Positions 1 through 8,542 of a stretch of DNA of 64,000 nt are shown here, one piece after another (the stretch's first letter is position 1; the number at the start of each line of letters is the position of its first letter). Source of the DNA: Polaromonas eurypsychrophila (GTDB lineage Bacteria > Pseudomonadota > Gammaproteobacteria > Burkholderiales > Burkholderiaceae_C). The notes under the pieces are model-generated. The model saw only the letters and a program-made list of their open reading frames with translations. It had not been told where the DNA came from and did no database searches. The position numbers and the translations under genes are program-made. Location: positions 62,001 to 126,000 of the forward strand of contig NZ_BMIG01000002.1 in the NCBI RefSeq assembly GCF_014641715.1, read 5' to 3'.

Positions 1-433
1 ATCAGTGGCCTGGCTGCTGGCCCTGGGTTTTGCCTTGCCGCTGTTTGTCTGGTTCAACATGATGGGTTTTGTGATCTACGGCCACCACACCCATGTGAAA
101 GTGTCCTGGCACGATGACCGCGCCGCCTGGCAGCGCGCCCAGCCTTTTGTCTCAACCACGGTGCATCTGACCTTTCCGCTGCAGATAGGCGCGGTGCTGC
201 ATCACATCATGGAGCACACCGCGCATCACGTGGACATGAGCATCCCGCTGTACAAACTCAAGGAAGCGCAGAAGATGCTGGAAGACCTGTTGCCCGGCCG
301 CATCGTGATCCAGCGCTTTTCCTGGCGCTGGTACTTCGAGACCGCACGCGCCTGCAAGCTGTATGACTTCACGCGCAACTGCTGGACCGATTTTGCGGGC
401 CGGCCCACCAGCGCACTGCGTCCGGCGCAGTGA
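1..433 (+). CDS. Fatty acid desaturase, C-terminal part (cut by window edge)
   Basis: This is the last 143 codons of a membrane fatty-acid desaturase. The reading frame is open from base 2, so the true start lies to the left of the window. A hydrophobic stretch opens the fragment (LALGFALPLFVWFNMMGFV), followed by GHHTH. The sequence HHIMEHTAHH then forms the HxxHH-type third histidine box that binds the diiron centre in this superfamily. The soluble tail LYKLKEAQKMLEDLLPGRIV is usual for these enzymes. They introduce double bonds into acyl chains at the cytoplasmic face of the inner membrane. The substrate and the position of the double bond cannot be told from this fragment. The gene ends 20 bp before the convergent hemerythrin gene. 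Confidence 0.85.
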   Translation, partial: SVAWLLALGFALPLFVWFNMMGFVIYGHHTHVKVSWHDDRAAWQRAQPFVSTTVHLTFPLQIGAVLHHIMEHTAHHVDMSIPLYKLKEAQKMLEDLLPGRIVIQRFSWRWYFETARACKLYDFTRNCWTDFAGRPTSALRPAQ

Positions 434-452
434 GGATTTGCGCCGCTTGAAC

Positions 453-938
453 TCAGGCCGGCAGTGCGTCTGAACAGGCGGCGCTACCGCAGCCTTCGAC
501 GAGGCCAGCAGGCAGGTCCTCAGGGCGCCTCACCACACCGGTAACCGGATCGTAGCCGGCGCGGCGCAAATGCAGCGCCAGCGCCGCGTCCATGCTCTGC
601 GCATGTTGCGGAAACCACAGCGCCAGTTCACTGGCCATGGCACGCAGGGCGCCCAGCTTCCCATCGGCGGCTTCCGCAGCGCCTTCGCGCATCACCTGCA
701 GCACCACCTTGTGCTGCATGCTGTGACAGTTGGTCGAGGCGAAACGGGTTGCCAGCATCCAGCGGTCTTCCTGCCCGAAATGCGCGTCGGTGTGGGTGAT
801 CAGGTCTTGCCAGGCGGCGGCCAGTCGATCGTCGCCCGCGCTCTGGGCTTGGGCCAGCCGGTCGACGAACTCGCGGTGGGTATCGTCCATGAGGGGCAGG
901 TCGAGCGACAGGGCGTCGGACCATTCGAGGTGGGCCAC
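453..938 (-). CDS. Bacteriohemerythrin
   Basis: A 161-residue single-domain hemerythrin. All seven diiron ligands of the family can be placed: H21, H53, E57, H72, H76, H112 and D117, in the usual spacing (H..E/HxxxE/HxxxH/HxxxxD). Such proteins bind O2 reversibly and act in the cytoplasm as oxygen carriers or sensors. The first 12 residues (MAHLEWSDALSL) match the usual start of bacteriohemerythrins. The start codon is GTG, preceded at a good distance by GGAGAA, which supports this start. About 40 residues follow the last ligand and are probably a flexible tail. The gene stands alone, convergent with the desaturase. Confidence 0.9.
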   Translation of the reverse strand: MAHLEWSDALSLDLPLMDDTHREFVDRLAQAQSAGDDRLAAAWQDLITHTDAHFGQEDRWMLATRFASTNCHSMQHKVVLQVMREGAAEAADGKLGALRAMASELALWFPQHAQSMDAALALHLRRAGYDPVTGVVRRPEDLPAGLVEGCGSAACSDALPA

Positions 939-1047
939 AGGGTTCTCCAGAAGTGTTTCCAGAGCTTAGCCAGCAGGCGCCACCGCGCGTTGATCCATGT
1001 CAGGGATACCGGCCGCACTCGTGATTTAGATGTAAAAAAAACAGCGT

Positions 1048-1090
1048 CAGCCCTTATCCAACGGGCGCAAACAGCTATAAAAACAGTAGC
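1048..1090 (+). repeat. Interspersed repeat family A, copy A1
   Basis: Contains CAGCCCTTATCC, then GGGCGCAAACAGCTAT and an A-rich tail. The same order of blocks occurs at about ten places in the window. It lies between the hemerythrin start and the pgk stop and ends 13 bp from the pgk stop codon. Confidence 0.7.
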
Positions 1091-1102
1091 AAATCTTCAT
1101 GG

Positions 1103-2296
1103 CTAAGCTTCGGAACGCCGCTGCAAAACCTCGAAGGCCGGCAGGGTTTTGCCCTCCAGCACTTCCAGGAAGGCGCCGCCGCCGGTGGAGATATAACCCA
1201 CGTCTTGTTCGATGCCGTATTTGGCAATCGCGGCCAGGGTGTCGCCACCGCCGGCGATGCTGAAGGCGCTGCTGGCGGCAATCGCTTCGGCAATGGCTTT
1301 GGTGCCGCCTTCGAAGGCATCGAACTCGAACACACCGACCGGACCGTTCCAGACGATGGTGCCGGCAGCCATCAGCTGGGCGGCGAGTTTTTTCGCGGTC
1401 TGCGGGCCGATGTCGAGGATCAGGTCGTCATCCGCCACATCGGCTGCAGCCTTGACCGTCGCTGGCGCCTCAGCCGAAAAGCTTTTGGCCGTGACCACGT
1501 CGGTGGGAACCGGCACCTCGGCGCCGCGCGCCTTCATCGCTTCCATCACGGCGCGGGCTTCGTCGAGCAACTCGCGCTCAGCCAGGCTTTTGCCGATCGG
1601 CAGGCCATTGGCCAGCATGAAAGTGTTGGCAATGCCGCCACCGACGATGAGCTGGTCCACCTTGCTGGCCAGCGCTTTCAGGATGGTGAGTTTGGTCGAG
1701 ACCTTGCTGCCAGCCACGATGGCCACCAGCGGGCGTTTTGGATTGGCCAGCGCCTTGGAGATCGCGTCCATCTCGGCAGCCAGCAAGGGGCCGGCGCAGG
1801 CGGTCGTGGCGAACTGGGCAATGCCGTAGGTCGAGGCTTCGGCGCGGTGCGCCGTGCCGAAGGCGTCATGCACAAAGATGTCGCACAGCGCTGCCATCTT
1901 GCGGGCCAGCGCCTCGTCGTTTTTCTTTTCGCCGGTGTTGATACGGCAGTTCTCCAGCAGCACCAGTTCGCCCGGCTGCACCTGCACACCATCGACCCAG
2001 TCGGACTTCAGCGGCACCTCGCGCTGCATCAGCTCGCCCAGGCGTTTGGCCACCGGCGCCAGCGAGTCTTCGGGCTTGAACGCGCCTTCGGTGGGCCGGC
2101 CCAGATGCGAAGTCACCATCACGGCGGCGCCAGCATCAAGCGCCATCTGGATGCAGGGAATGGAGGCACGGATGCGGGTGTCTTCGGTGATATTGCCGGC
2201 ATCGTCCTGCGGCACGTTGAGGTCGGCGCGAATGAACACACGCCGGCCCTTGACAAGGCCTTGGGCACAAAGATCGGAAAAACGGATGAATTTCAT
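1103..2296 (-). CDS. pgk: Phosphoglycerate kinase
   Basis: A 397-residue cytoplasmic glycolytic enzyme that transfers phosphate from 1,3-bisphosphoglycerate to ADP. Family signatures are in order: FIRADLNVP near residue 20, TSHLGRP near 60, DAFGTAHR near 150, [11 protein letters not shown] in the C-terminal domain and the nucleotide loop GGGDTLAA near the end. The length is normal for bacterial PGK. The frame is open 14 codons further upstream, but the ATG at 2296 gives [13 protein letters not shown], the usual betaproteobacterial N terminus, so that start was chosen. In many Comamonadaceae pgk sits near pyk; here it is followed by family A repeat A1. Confidence 0.97.
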   Translation of the reverse strand: MKFIRFSDLCAQGLVKGRRVFIRADLNVPQDDAGNITEDTRIRASIPCIQMALDAGAAVMVTSHLGRPTEGAFKPEDSLAPVAKRLGELMQREVPLKSDWVDGVQVQPGELVLLENCRINTGEKKNDEALARKMAALCDIFVHDAFGTAHRAEASTYGIAQFATTACAGPLLAAEMDAISKALANPKRPLVAIVAGSKVSTKLTILKALASKVDQLIVGGGIANTFMLANGLPIGKSLAERELLDEARAVMEAMKARGAEVPVPTDVVTAKSFSAEAPATVKAAADVADDDLILDIGPQTAKKLAAQLMAAGTIVWNGPVGVFEFDAFEGGTKAIAEAIAASSAFSIAGGGDTLAAIAKYGIEQDVGYISTGGGAFLEVLEGKTLPAFEVLQRRSEA

Positions 2297-2362
2297 GGGG
2301 ACTCGCAAGAAAACGGAGAAAAAATCGATGTGCCGCAATTGTAGAAGCGGCTCCAGTGAGAC

Positions 2363-2698
2363 TCACCAGCCGAGATGGATGTGCAGCGGCAGGTACACCA
2401 CCATGCCCGCAACGATGGTGCCGAGCACGCTGCGACGCCAGAAAAACCAGGCCGCGCCAGCCAGCGCAGCAAACACACGCGCGTCCCGCCAAGTGGCGAT
2501 CAGCGCACCCTGCGTCATCACGACCTCGGGCACGATGACCGCCGCCAGCGCAGCAATCGGCGCATAGTGCAGCCCGCGCTGGGCCCACGCCGGCAAGGTC
2601 CAGGGTTTGCTCGACAGGAAAAAGAAAGAACGCGTGATGACGGTGACCCCCGCCAGGCCCAGGATGGTCACGACGGTCCAGCCATCGGTCTGCATCAT
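2363..2698 (-). CDS. AzlD-type branched-chain amino acid export subunit
   Basis: A 111-residue membrane protein of the AzlD family (PF05437), with about four hydrophobic helices and the conserved FFFLS near residue 25. AzlD is the small partner of AzlC. In characterised systems the pair exports branched-chain amino acids or analogues such as 4-azaleucine. The gene overlaps azlC by 4 bp (ATGA), so the two are translationally coupled. The actual substrate here is inferred from the family only. Confidence 0.88.
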   Translation of the reverse strand: MMQTDGWTVVTILGLAGVTVITRSFFFLSSKPWTLPAWAQRGLHYAPIAALAAVIVPEVVMTQGALIATWRDARVFAALAGAAWFFWRRSVLGTIVAGMVVYLPLHIHLGW

Positions 2699-3453
2699 GC
2701 GGCCTCCCCGGATTTGGGAAGGCCGGCATCCGGCTTAGCGGGCTTCTCGAGCATCAGGCACACTGCCACAGCCGCAGCAATGCCCACCAGGATGTTGAGC
2801 TTGAGCGGCAGCGCAAAGGCCGCCACCGCTGCGGCGCCGGCCACACCGGCGGAGATCAGGCGCATCCGGCTGCTGGCCAGCGACAGCGTGATGCCCAGCA
2901 AGGCCAGGATGCCGGCAAAACCCAGGCCCCAGTGCAAGGGCACGGCATTGGCCATGGCGATACCGATCAGGCTGGGTACCACCCAGGCGACCCAGGTGAC
3001 GGCACAGTTTCCCGCCAAGCTGGCCTCCTGCGCGCGCAGGGTCGGCAGATCATCGGGCGGCACCGGCTTGGGATGGCGCGCGGTGAACATCACATAACTG
3101 AGGTCGGTCGTGAAGTAACCGCCGGCCATGCGGCGCCACAGCGGCTGGTGCATCATGTACGGGCGCAAGTGGGCGCTGAACACGACAAAGCGCAGGTTCA
3201 CGCAGGCCGCAGTCGCCAGGATCACCCACATGGGCGCGCCGGCGACGATCAGCGGAACCGCCGCGAGCTGCGAGCTGCCAGCAAACACCACCAGGGTCAT
3301 CAGCACACACTCGAACACGCTGAGGCCGGACTTGACCATGGCTACGCCGGTCATCAGGCCCCAGGCCGCCGTGCCGGCGGCAATCGGCGCCATGTCTCTT
3401 ACGCCCTGACGAAATTCCGGATGGCGCCACAAGGGCTCCCTCAATGACGTCAT
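2695..3453 (-). CDS. AzlC-type branched-chain amino acid export subunit
   Basis: A 252-residue inner-membrane protein of the AzlC/YgaZ family (PF03591). The N-terminal motif [18 protein letters not shown] and the segment [10 protein letters not shown] near residue 70 are characteristic, as is [14 protein letters not shown] near 115. Several transmembrane helices follow. It should form an amino-acid exporter with the AzlD protein encoded immediately downstream. It overlaps fmt upstream by 4 bp (ATGA), giving a coupled fmt-azlC-azlD set. The link between fmt and an amino-acid exporter looks positional rather than functional. Confidence 0.9.
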   Translation of the reverse strand: MTSLREPLWRHPEFRQGVRDMAPIAAGTAAWGLMTGVAMVKSGLSVFECVLMTLVVFAGSSQLAAVPLIVAGAPMWVILATAACVNLRFVVFSAHLRPYMMHQPLWRRMAGGYFTTDLSYVMFTARHPKPVPPDDLPTLRAQEASLAGNCAVTWVAWVVPSLIGIAMANAVPLHWGLGFAGILALLGITLSLASSRMRLISAGVAGAAAVAAFALPLKLNILVGIAAAVAVCLMLEKPAKPDAGLPKSGEAA

Positions 3454-4427
3454 GGCGCAGCCGCAGCCGGCCCGAACACCATTCCGGGCGCCAGCGCAAA
3501 TCCACGCAAAAACTGCGCGGCATCGAGCGCCTTGCCACCCGGTTTTTGCAGGCGTGTCAGGCGCAGAGCGCCGTCTGCCGCAGCAACATCCACCCCCTGA
3601 TCGCCGACGGCCAAAACCTGACCCGGTCGCGCGCCTGCAGGCAGGGGCCCCGGCAATACAGTCGCCGCCCAGATCTTGAGGGTGTCACCGGCCACCGAAC
3701 TGGCGGCCACCGGAAAGGGGTTAAAGGCACGGATACGACGCTCAATCACTGCTGCGCCGTGGGTCCAGTCGATGGCGGCCTCGTGCTTTTCAATTTTGTG
3801 GGCGTAACTGATGCCCTGCGCCGGCTGCTTCACAGGGGTCAGCCCGCCACAGGCCGCAAGCTCCAGCGCCTCGACCATCAGGCGACCACCCAGAGCCGCC
3901 AACCGGTCATGCAGGCTGGCGGTGGTGTCGGCCGGAGTGATGGCGGTTTTTTCAACCAGCAGCATGTCGCCGGTGTCCAGCCCCGCATCCATCTGCATGA
4001 TGGTGATGCCGGTCTGGAAGTCGCCGGCCTCGATGGCGCGGTGAATCGGCGCCGCACCGCGCCAACGCGGCAACAGCGACCCGTGAATGTTAAAGCAGCC
4101 CAGCCTCGGCGTGGTGAGCACCCACTGCGGCAGGATCAAGCCGTAGGCGGCAACCACCATGGCATCGGCGCGCGCGCCCTCGATGGCGACATGCGCCGCG
4201 GCAGCATCTTCGGGGTATTTGCCGTCCAGCCGCAAGCTGCGCGGCTGGACGACTGGAATGTTGTTTTCGAGGGCGAACTGCTTGACGCTGGAGGCCTGCA
4301 GCTTCATGCCGCGCCCTGCGGGGCGGTCCGGCTGGCTCAAGACCAGCGCAACCTCAAAGCCAGCCGCGTGGAGTTGCGCCAAGGCCACGCGGGCGAATTC
4401 GGGGGTACCTGCAAAAATAATGCGCAT
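3450..4427 (-). CDS. fmt: Methionyl-tRNA formyltransferase
   Basis: A 325-residue enzyme that formylates Met-tRNAfMet with 10-formyltetrahydrofolate, making the initiator tRNA for protein synthesis. The Rossmann start [13 protein letters not shown], the substrate loop [18 protein letters not shown] near residue 110-125 and the catalytic block [11 protein letters not shown] are all present. They are followed by the C-terminal OB-fold domain. The frame extends 16 codons further upstream, but [11 protein letters not shown] is the family's conserved start, so the ATG at 4427 was chosen. It forms the usual fmt/def pair with the gene at 4702-5199, but the two are separated here by a family B repeat. 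Confidence 0.96.
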   Translation of the reverse strand: MRIIFAGTPEFARVALAQLHAAGFEVALVLSQPDRPAGRGMKLQASSVKQFALENNIPVVQPRSLRLDGKYPEDAAAAHVAIEGARADAMVVAAYGLILPQWVLTTPRLGCFNIHGSLLPRWRGAAPIHRAIEAGDFQTGITIMQMDAGLDTGDMLLVEKTAITPADTTASLHDRLAALGGRLMVEALELAACGGLTPVKQPAQGISYAHKIEKHEAAIDWTHGAAVIERRIRAFNPFPVAASSVAGDTLKIWAATVLPGPLPAGARPGQVLAVGDQGVDVAAADGALRLTRLQKPGGKALDAAQFLRGFALAPGMVFGPAAAAP

Positions 4428-4525
4428 CAGATGATTTTCGCCGAGGTCTGGCCTGTCAGAAACCTGCCAGCCCATTTTCTGCCGCGCTACCTGACCGAAT
4501 GCGCCTTCGGGGCATTTTCTTCATA

Positions 4526-4701
4526 CCAGCCGGGGCCGCGGAACCGGCTTCGCCGGGCCGCAGGCGCAGCGCCCCCTTGGGGCTGATGCCTGCGGCTCCG
4601 AACCTGCTTGCGCAGGTTTGGACAGGCATCAGAAGCGAAGCCTCTGGCGAGCGGCGGCCTGCAAGGTGCAGAGAGCGACACGCAGTGCGCGAACGAGGGG
4701 G
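4526..4701 (-). repeat. Interspersed repeat family B, copy B1 (long form)
   Basis: A GC-rich unit between def and fmt, in reverse orientation to copies B2 and B6. It contains a nested hairpin: outer arms TGATGCCTG (4584-4592) and CAGGCATCA (4623-4631), inner arms CCGAACCTGC (4598-4607) and GCAGGTTTGG (4612-4621). A second hairpin, CCGGCTTCGCCGG, lies near 4544-4556. It ends against the def stop codon. Confidence 0.8.
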
Positions 4702-5199
4702 CTATTTCAGCTGCTTGATCATCTTGGTTTTGATGCGGTTGCGCTTGAGCGGCGACAGGTATTCGACAAAGACCTTGCCCATCAAATGGTCCATCTCATG
4801 CTGCACACACACGGCCAGCAGGCCTTCGGCGCTGTGGATTTGCTGCTTGCCGTCCAGGTCCAGCGCCTGGACCTTGATGGCGCTGGCGCGCTCCACGCCG
4901 TCGTACACGCCGGGCACCGACAGGCAGCCTTCGTCATTGATCTGGGTTTCAGGGCTGGACCAGACCAGCTCGGGGTTGATCAGCACCAGTGGCTGGTCAC
5001 GACCTTCGCTCACATCAATGACAACCAGGCGTTCATGAACATTGACCTGGCTGGCGGCCAGGCCAATGCCGTCGGCCGCGTACATAGTTTCCAGCATGTC
5101 GTCCACCAGGACACGGATGCGCGCGTCCACGGCAGACACCGGCTTGGCCACGGTATGCAGGCGCGGATCGGGGTAACAAAGAATAGTCAGTTGGGTCAT
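4702..5199 (-). CDS. def: Peptide deformylase
   Basis: A 165-residue metalloenzyme that removes the N-formyl group from nascent proteins. The three family motifs are intact: GIGLAASQ (residues 44-51), EGCLSVP (90-96, metal ligand C92) and QHEMDH (133-138, ligands H134 and H138, catalytic E135). [15 protein letters not shown] is the usual start, so the ATG at 5199 was preferred to the one four codons upstream. It lies upstream of fmt on the same strand and divergent from the LysM gene. The short region between them carries a 10-bp tandem repeat (5220-5248). Confidence 0.96.
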   Translation of the reverse strand: MTQLTILCYPDPRLHTVAKPVSAVDARIRVLVDDMLETMYAADGIGLAASQVNVHERLVVIDVSEGRDQPLVLINPELVWSSPETQINDEGCLSVPGVYDGVERASAIKVQALDLDGKQQIHSAEGLLAVCVQHEMDHLMGKVFVEYLSPLKRNRIKTKMIKQLK

Positions 5200-5219
5200 G
5201 GTGGCAAACAATCAGATGT

Positions 5220-5248
5220 CGCTATTTTCGCTAATTTTCGCTAATTTT
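5220..5248. repeat. Three tandem units of CGCTAATTTT upstream of def
   Basis: Units of 9, 10 and 10 bp (CGCTATTTT, CGCTAATTTT, CGCTAATTTT) lie 21-49 bp upstream of the def start, in the divergent def/LysM interval. The period is one helical turn, so the AT tracts are on the same face of the DNA. Confidence 0.55.
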
Positions 5249-5387
5249 CAGCATTCGGGTCGTTCTGAAATCGCATATTCGTTGCCTAATCAAGGGCTTA
5301 AGTACAAAATCGCTAGTGATTTATCAAGTTACAAACACGGCATTCGGCCCCCTCACCACAGGCCATGCCAGCCCCAAGGGCCTCAAG

Positions 5388-6602
5388 ATGCAAACTATGT
5401 CTGGTCGTTTCAGTCAATTTTCAATGGCGGCAGCCCTGCTGGTGTGTACGGCAGGTTTGCATGCCCAGAATTTCCCGATCACGCCTGGCCAACGGGCCAC
5501 CGCCAATCAGGTCGCCCAAACCGGCGTGCCGCTAGCCGACCTGGTGCCCAACGCACCGGATGAATACACTGTCAAACGCGGTGACACCCTGTGGGGCATC
5601 TCCGGCATGTTCCTAAAAAGCCCGTGGCGCTGGCCCGAACTCTGGGGCATGAACCTGGAGGACATCCGCAACCCGCACCGCATCTACCCCGGCCAGCAGC
5701 TGTATCTGGACAAGGCCAACGGCCGCGCCATCCTGCGCACCCGCCGCAGTGCCGACGGCACGCCCGGCGGCACAGTGCGGGTATCGCCACGCACGCGTTA
5801 TGAGTCGCTGGCTGACGCTGCGGTTCCCACCCTGTCGCCGCAAGCCATCGAGCCCTTTCTATCCGAGGCGCTGATCGTTGACGAAGCCGCCTTTGCCCTG
5901 GCGCCCCGCATTGTGGCCACCCAGGAAGGTCGCGTGTTGCTCAGCCGCGGTGACCGCGCCTATGCCCGTGGCGCCTACAGCAGCAAGGACGGCGGCAAAC
6001 CCCTGAGCACCGCCAAAGGCGAACCGGTGGACTACCGCGTTTTCCGCAATGCCACGCCCTTGAAAGACCCGAGCACGGGTGAAATTCTCGGCTACGAAGC
6101 ACAGTTTGTCGGCAAGGCTGAATTGGTGCGCGGCGAAACCACGGTTGACATCGTCGGCAAGGACGGCAAGGTATCGACGGAAATTGTGCCTGCGACCATC
6201 GACATCATCTTCGCCAAGGAAGAAATGCGGGTCGGCGACCGGCTGGTACCGGAGCCTCCCCGCGAACTGCTGAGTTACGTGCCGCGCGCGCCGACCACAC
6301 AGATCGAAGGGCAGATTGTCTCGATTTACGGCAGCGCTGTCCGCTTCGCCGCCGGCAACCAGGTGGTCGTGCTCAATCGCGGCGCCCGAGACGGTCTGGA
6401 ACGCGGCCATGTGATGGCGCTTCAGCAAAGCGGTGTCCAAATGACCGACCGTACCGACTCAGCCCGGACCCAGATCCGGCTGCCAAACGAACGCAATGGC
6501 TTGCTGATCGTTTTCCGCACCTTTGAAAAATTGTCTTATGCCCTGGTATTGCAGGTCAATGACGGCGCGAAAGTGGGTGACCGCTTCGTCAATCCGAACT
6601 AG
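5388..6602 (+). CDS. Exported LysM-domain protein
   Basis: A 404-residue secreted protein. The N terminus has a signal peptide with a cleavage site after LHA (about residue 26). A LysM peptidoglycan-binding domain follows (YTVKRGDTLWGISGMFL to IYPGQQLYL, roughly residues 58-108), with the WRWPELWGMN insertion seen in this betaproteobacterial group. The remaining 290 residues show no domain I can name. Two upstream in-frame starts are possible, but only the ATG at 5388 places the signal peptide at the N terminus. The gene lies 32 bp upstream of dprA, an arrangement common in the order, and is probably involved in envelope maintenance. Confidence 0.88.
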   Translation: MQTMSGRFSQFSMAAALLVCTAGLHAQNFPITPGQRATANQVAQTGVPLADLVPNAPDEYTVKRGDTLWGISGMFLKSPWRWPELWGMNLEDIRNPHRIYPGQQLYLDKANGRAILRTRRSADGTPGGTVRVSPRTRYESLADAAVPTLSPQAIEPFLSEALIVDEAAFALAPRIVATQEGRVLLSRGDRAYARGAYSSKDGGKPLSTAKGEPVDYRVFRNATPLKDPSTGEILGYEAQFVGKAELVRGETTVDIVGKDGKVSTEIVPATIDIIFAKEEMRVGDRLVPEPPRELLSYVPRAPTTQIEGQIVSIYGSAVRFAAGNQVVVLNRGARDGLERGHVMALQQSGVQMTDRTDSARTQIRLPNERNGLLIVFRTFEKLSYALVLQVNDGAKVGDRFVNPN

Positions 6603-6634
6603 ACCGATCCCGTCAATGCCGAGCGCGATCCGCC

Positions 6635-7756
6635 ATGGAAGCCGCTGAACTTGGCGCCTGGTTGCGCCTGACGCTGACGCCCGGTCTGGGCGACACCGCG
6701 TCGCGCAAGCTGTTGGCGGCTTTTGGATCAGCACAAGCCATTTTTGAGCAATCTGCCGGCACCTTGCGCCAGCTGGGCTCCGACAAGCTGGCTAACGCGC
6801 TGCAGACCGTGCCCGACACTCTGGGCGCCCAGTTGCAGGCCACGCTGGAATGGCTGCAGGCGGGCGACGACCGGCAGGTGGTCACGCTGGGGGATCCCTG
6901 CTACCCCGCAGCACTGCTCGACATCGAGGACCCGCCTTCCATGCTCTATATGCTTGGAGCCTTTGGTACACGGGCGCAAGCAGCTATCAAAAACAGAGCG
7001 CTTTGTCTGGCCATGGTGGGCAGCCGCAACCCGACGCCGCAAGGCGAGAGCAATGCACGGCAATTTGCCAAAGTGTTTGGCGCGGCCGATCTGTGCGTGG
7101 TGTCCGGCCTGGCGTTGGGCGTGGACGGCGCGGCCCACGACGGCGCCTTGCTGGGCGGCGGCACAACGATTGCGGTCGTCGGCACCGGCCTGGACCGGGT
7201 GTACCCGAAAAAGCACCTGGACCTGGCGCACCGGATTGCACAGGACGGCTTGATCATCAGCGAGTTCCCGCTGGGCACGCCACCACTGACCGCAAACTTC
7301 CCCAAGCGCAATCGCCTTATTTCCGGCCTGTCCCAGGGAACGCTGGTGGTCGAGGCGGCGCTGAAATCGGGCTCGTTGATCACCGCGCGGCTGGCCGCCG
7401 AACAAGGCAAGGATGTGTTTGCGATTCCGGGCTCCATCCACTCCCCACAGTCACGCGGCTGCCACGCGCTGATCAAGCAGGGGGCCAAGCTGGTCGAATC
7501 GGCGCAGGACGTTCTTGAAGAACTCCGTCTGCCTTATGCGGCGAGCAGGGCGAGCGCCGGCCCGGACAGCGATGACGAACCGGAGGAAGCGTACCTGCTG
7601 ACAGCCATGGGTTTTGAGCCTGTCAGCCTGGACGCACTGCAGGCACGCACCGGCCTGCCCACATCCGAATTGCAAGGCCAGTTGCTGGAGCTGGAGCTGG
7701 CCGATGCGGTCGCGCGCTTGCCCGGCGGCCTGTTTCAGCGGATCTCCCTGGGCTGA
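6635..7756 (+). CDS. dprA: DNA processing protein DprA
   Basis: A 373-residue cytoplasmic protein that protects incoming single-stranded DNA and loads RecA during natural transformation. The Rossmann-like core carries the family motifs AMVGSRNPTPQG (near residue 128), VVSGLALGVDGAAHDGAL (about 160), GTGLDRVYPKKH (about 188), SEFPLGTPP and FPKRNRLISGLS. A winged-helix domain occupies the last 70 residues. Residues about 113-120 (TRAQAAIK) are encoded by a family A repeat in frame, just before the first core strand. It is followed by smg, as in many betaproteobacteria. Confidence 0.95.
   Translation: MEAAELGAWLRLTLTPGLGDTASRKLLAAFGSAQAIFEQSAGTLRQLGSDKLANALQTVPDTLGAQLQATLEWLQAGDDRQVVTLGDPCYPAALLDIEDPPSMLYMLGAFGTRAQAAIKNRALCLAMVGSRNPTPQGESNARQFAKVFGAADLCVVSGLALGVDGAAHDGALLGGGTTIAVVGTGLDRVYPKKHLDLAHRIAQDGLIISEFPLGTPPLTANFPKRNRLISGLSQGTLVVEAALKSGSLITARLAAEQGKDVFAIPGSIHSPQSRGCHALIKQGAKLVESAQDVLEELRLPYAASRASAGPDSDDEPEEAYLLTAMGFEPVSLDALQARTGLPTSELQGQLLELELADAVARLPGGLFQRISLG
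6971..6996 (+). repeat. Family A repeat copy A2, inside dprA
   Basis: CGGGCGCAAGCAGCTATCAA followed by AAACAG lies in frame in dprA, between the N-terminal region and the first Rossmann motif. It matches the core of the intergenic copies at 1048, 51195, 52605 and 55539. Confidence 0.65.
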
Positions 7757-7813
7757 GCCCGACACTGACTGCCGGACCTGCGGGGCGGCGCCCAACTGCG
7801 TTATATTGGACGC

Positions 7814-8338
7814 ATGTTTGAAGTGCTGGTGTATGTTTACGAAAATTATTGGCAGGGCGACGCCTGCCCCGAGTTGCACCAACTGAGCCGCAAATTGACG
7901 GCGGTCGGCTTTGAAGCCGAAGAGATTCAAGCGGCTCTGGTCTGGCTCAATGGTCTGAATATTGCCGCCCAGAACACCCAGATTGGCCTGCCGGATGAAG
8001 CTGGCGTGACGGGCGGCCCGGTGGTGAAGTCCACCATTGCAACAACAGGATTTCTGCCCCAGTCTGCTGCCAGCCTGCGCGTGTATTCGGTTGCCGAACA
8101 GGAACACCTGGGCGCGCCAGCCTTGGGTTTCGTGAGTTTCCTCGAATCTTCGGGCGTATTGCCGCCGCACATGCGGGAAATTGTCATGGACCGCGCCATG
8201 GCCGCGCCGGGCGACCCGCTGGCGCTGGACGACCTCAAGATCATTGTGCTGATGGTTTACTGGAGCTTTGGCGAAGAGCCAGATGCTCTGGTTCTGGACG
8301 AACTCTGCGACGACGCGGACTTCCGCATTGCGCATTGA
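7814..8338 (+). CDS. smg: Smg family protein (DUF494)
   Basis: A 174-residue protein of the Smg/DUF494 family (PF04361), recognised by the start MFEVLVYVYENYW, the helix pair LSRKLTAVGFEAEEIQAALVWL and the end MVYWSFGEEPDALVLDELCDD. The function is unknown. In proteobacteria it lies next to dprA and topA, and a role near DNA topology has been suggested only from position. Here topA does not follow: a family B repeat and the convergent DUF1631 gene come next. It is 57 bp downstream of dprA. Confidence 0.9.
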   Translation: MFEVLVYVYENYWQGDACPELHQLSRKLTAVGFEAEEIQAALVWLNGLNIAAQNTQIGLPDEAGVTGGPVVKSTIATTGFLPQSAASLRVYSVAEQEHLGAPALGFVSFLESSGVLPPHMREIVMDRAMAAPGDPLALDDLKIIVLMVYWSFGEEPDALVLDELCDDADFRIAH

Positions 8339-8515
8339 GCCCCCACGCTTTTCACTTCGTGTAATGCGCTGCACTTTGCAGGCCGCCGCTCGCCGGAGGC
8401 TTCGCTTCTGGCGCCTGTCCAAAGCTGCTTAAGCAGCTTCGGAGCCGCAGGCGCCAGCCCCGAGGGGGCGCTGCGCCTACGGACTGGCAGAGCCAGATCC
8501 GCGGCCCCTGCTGGT
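8339..8515 (+). repeat. Interspersed repeat family B, copy B2 (long form)
   Basis: Fills the interval between the convergent smg and DUF1631 genes. It contains nested arms TGGCGCCTG (8409-8417)/CAGGCGCCA (8448-8456) around CCAAAGCTGC (8419-8428)/GCAGCTTCGG (8433-8442). A further hairpin, CTGGCAGAGCCAG, follows near 8484-8496. Several stem positions differ from B1 on both arms together. Confidence 0.8.
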
Positions 8516-8542
8516 GAAGAGAGGCCCTCACCGCTCTAGCGA

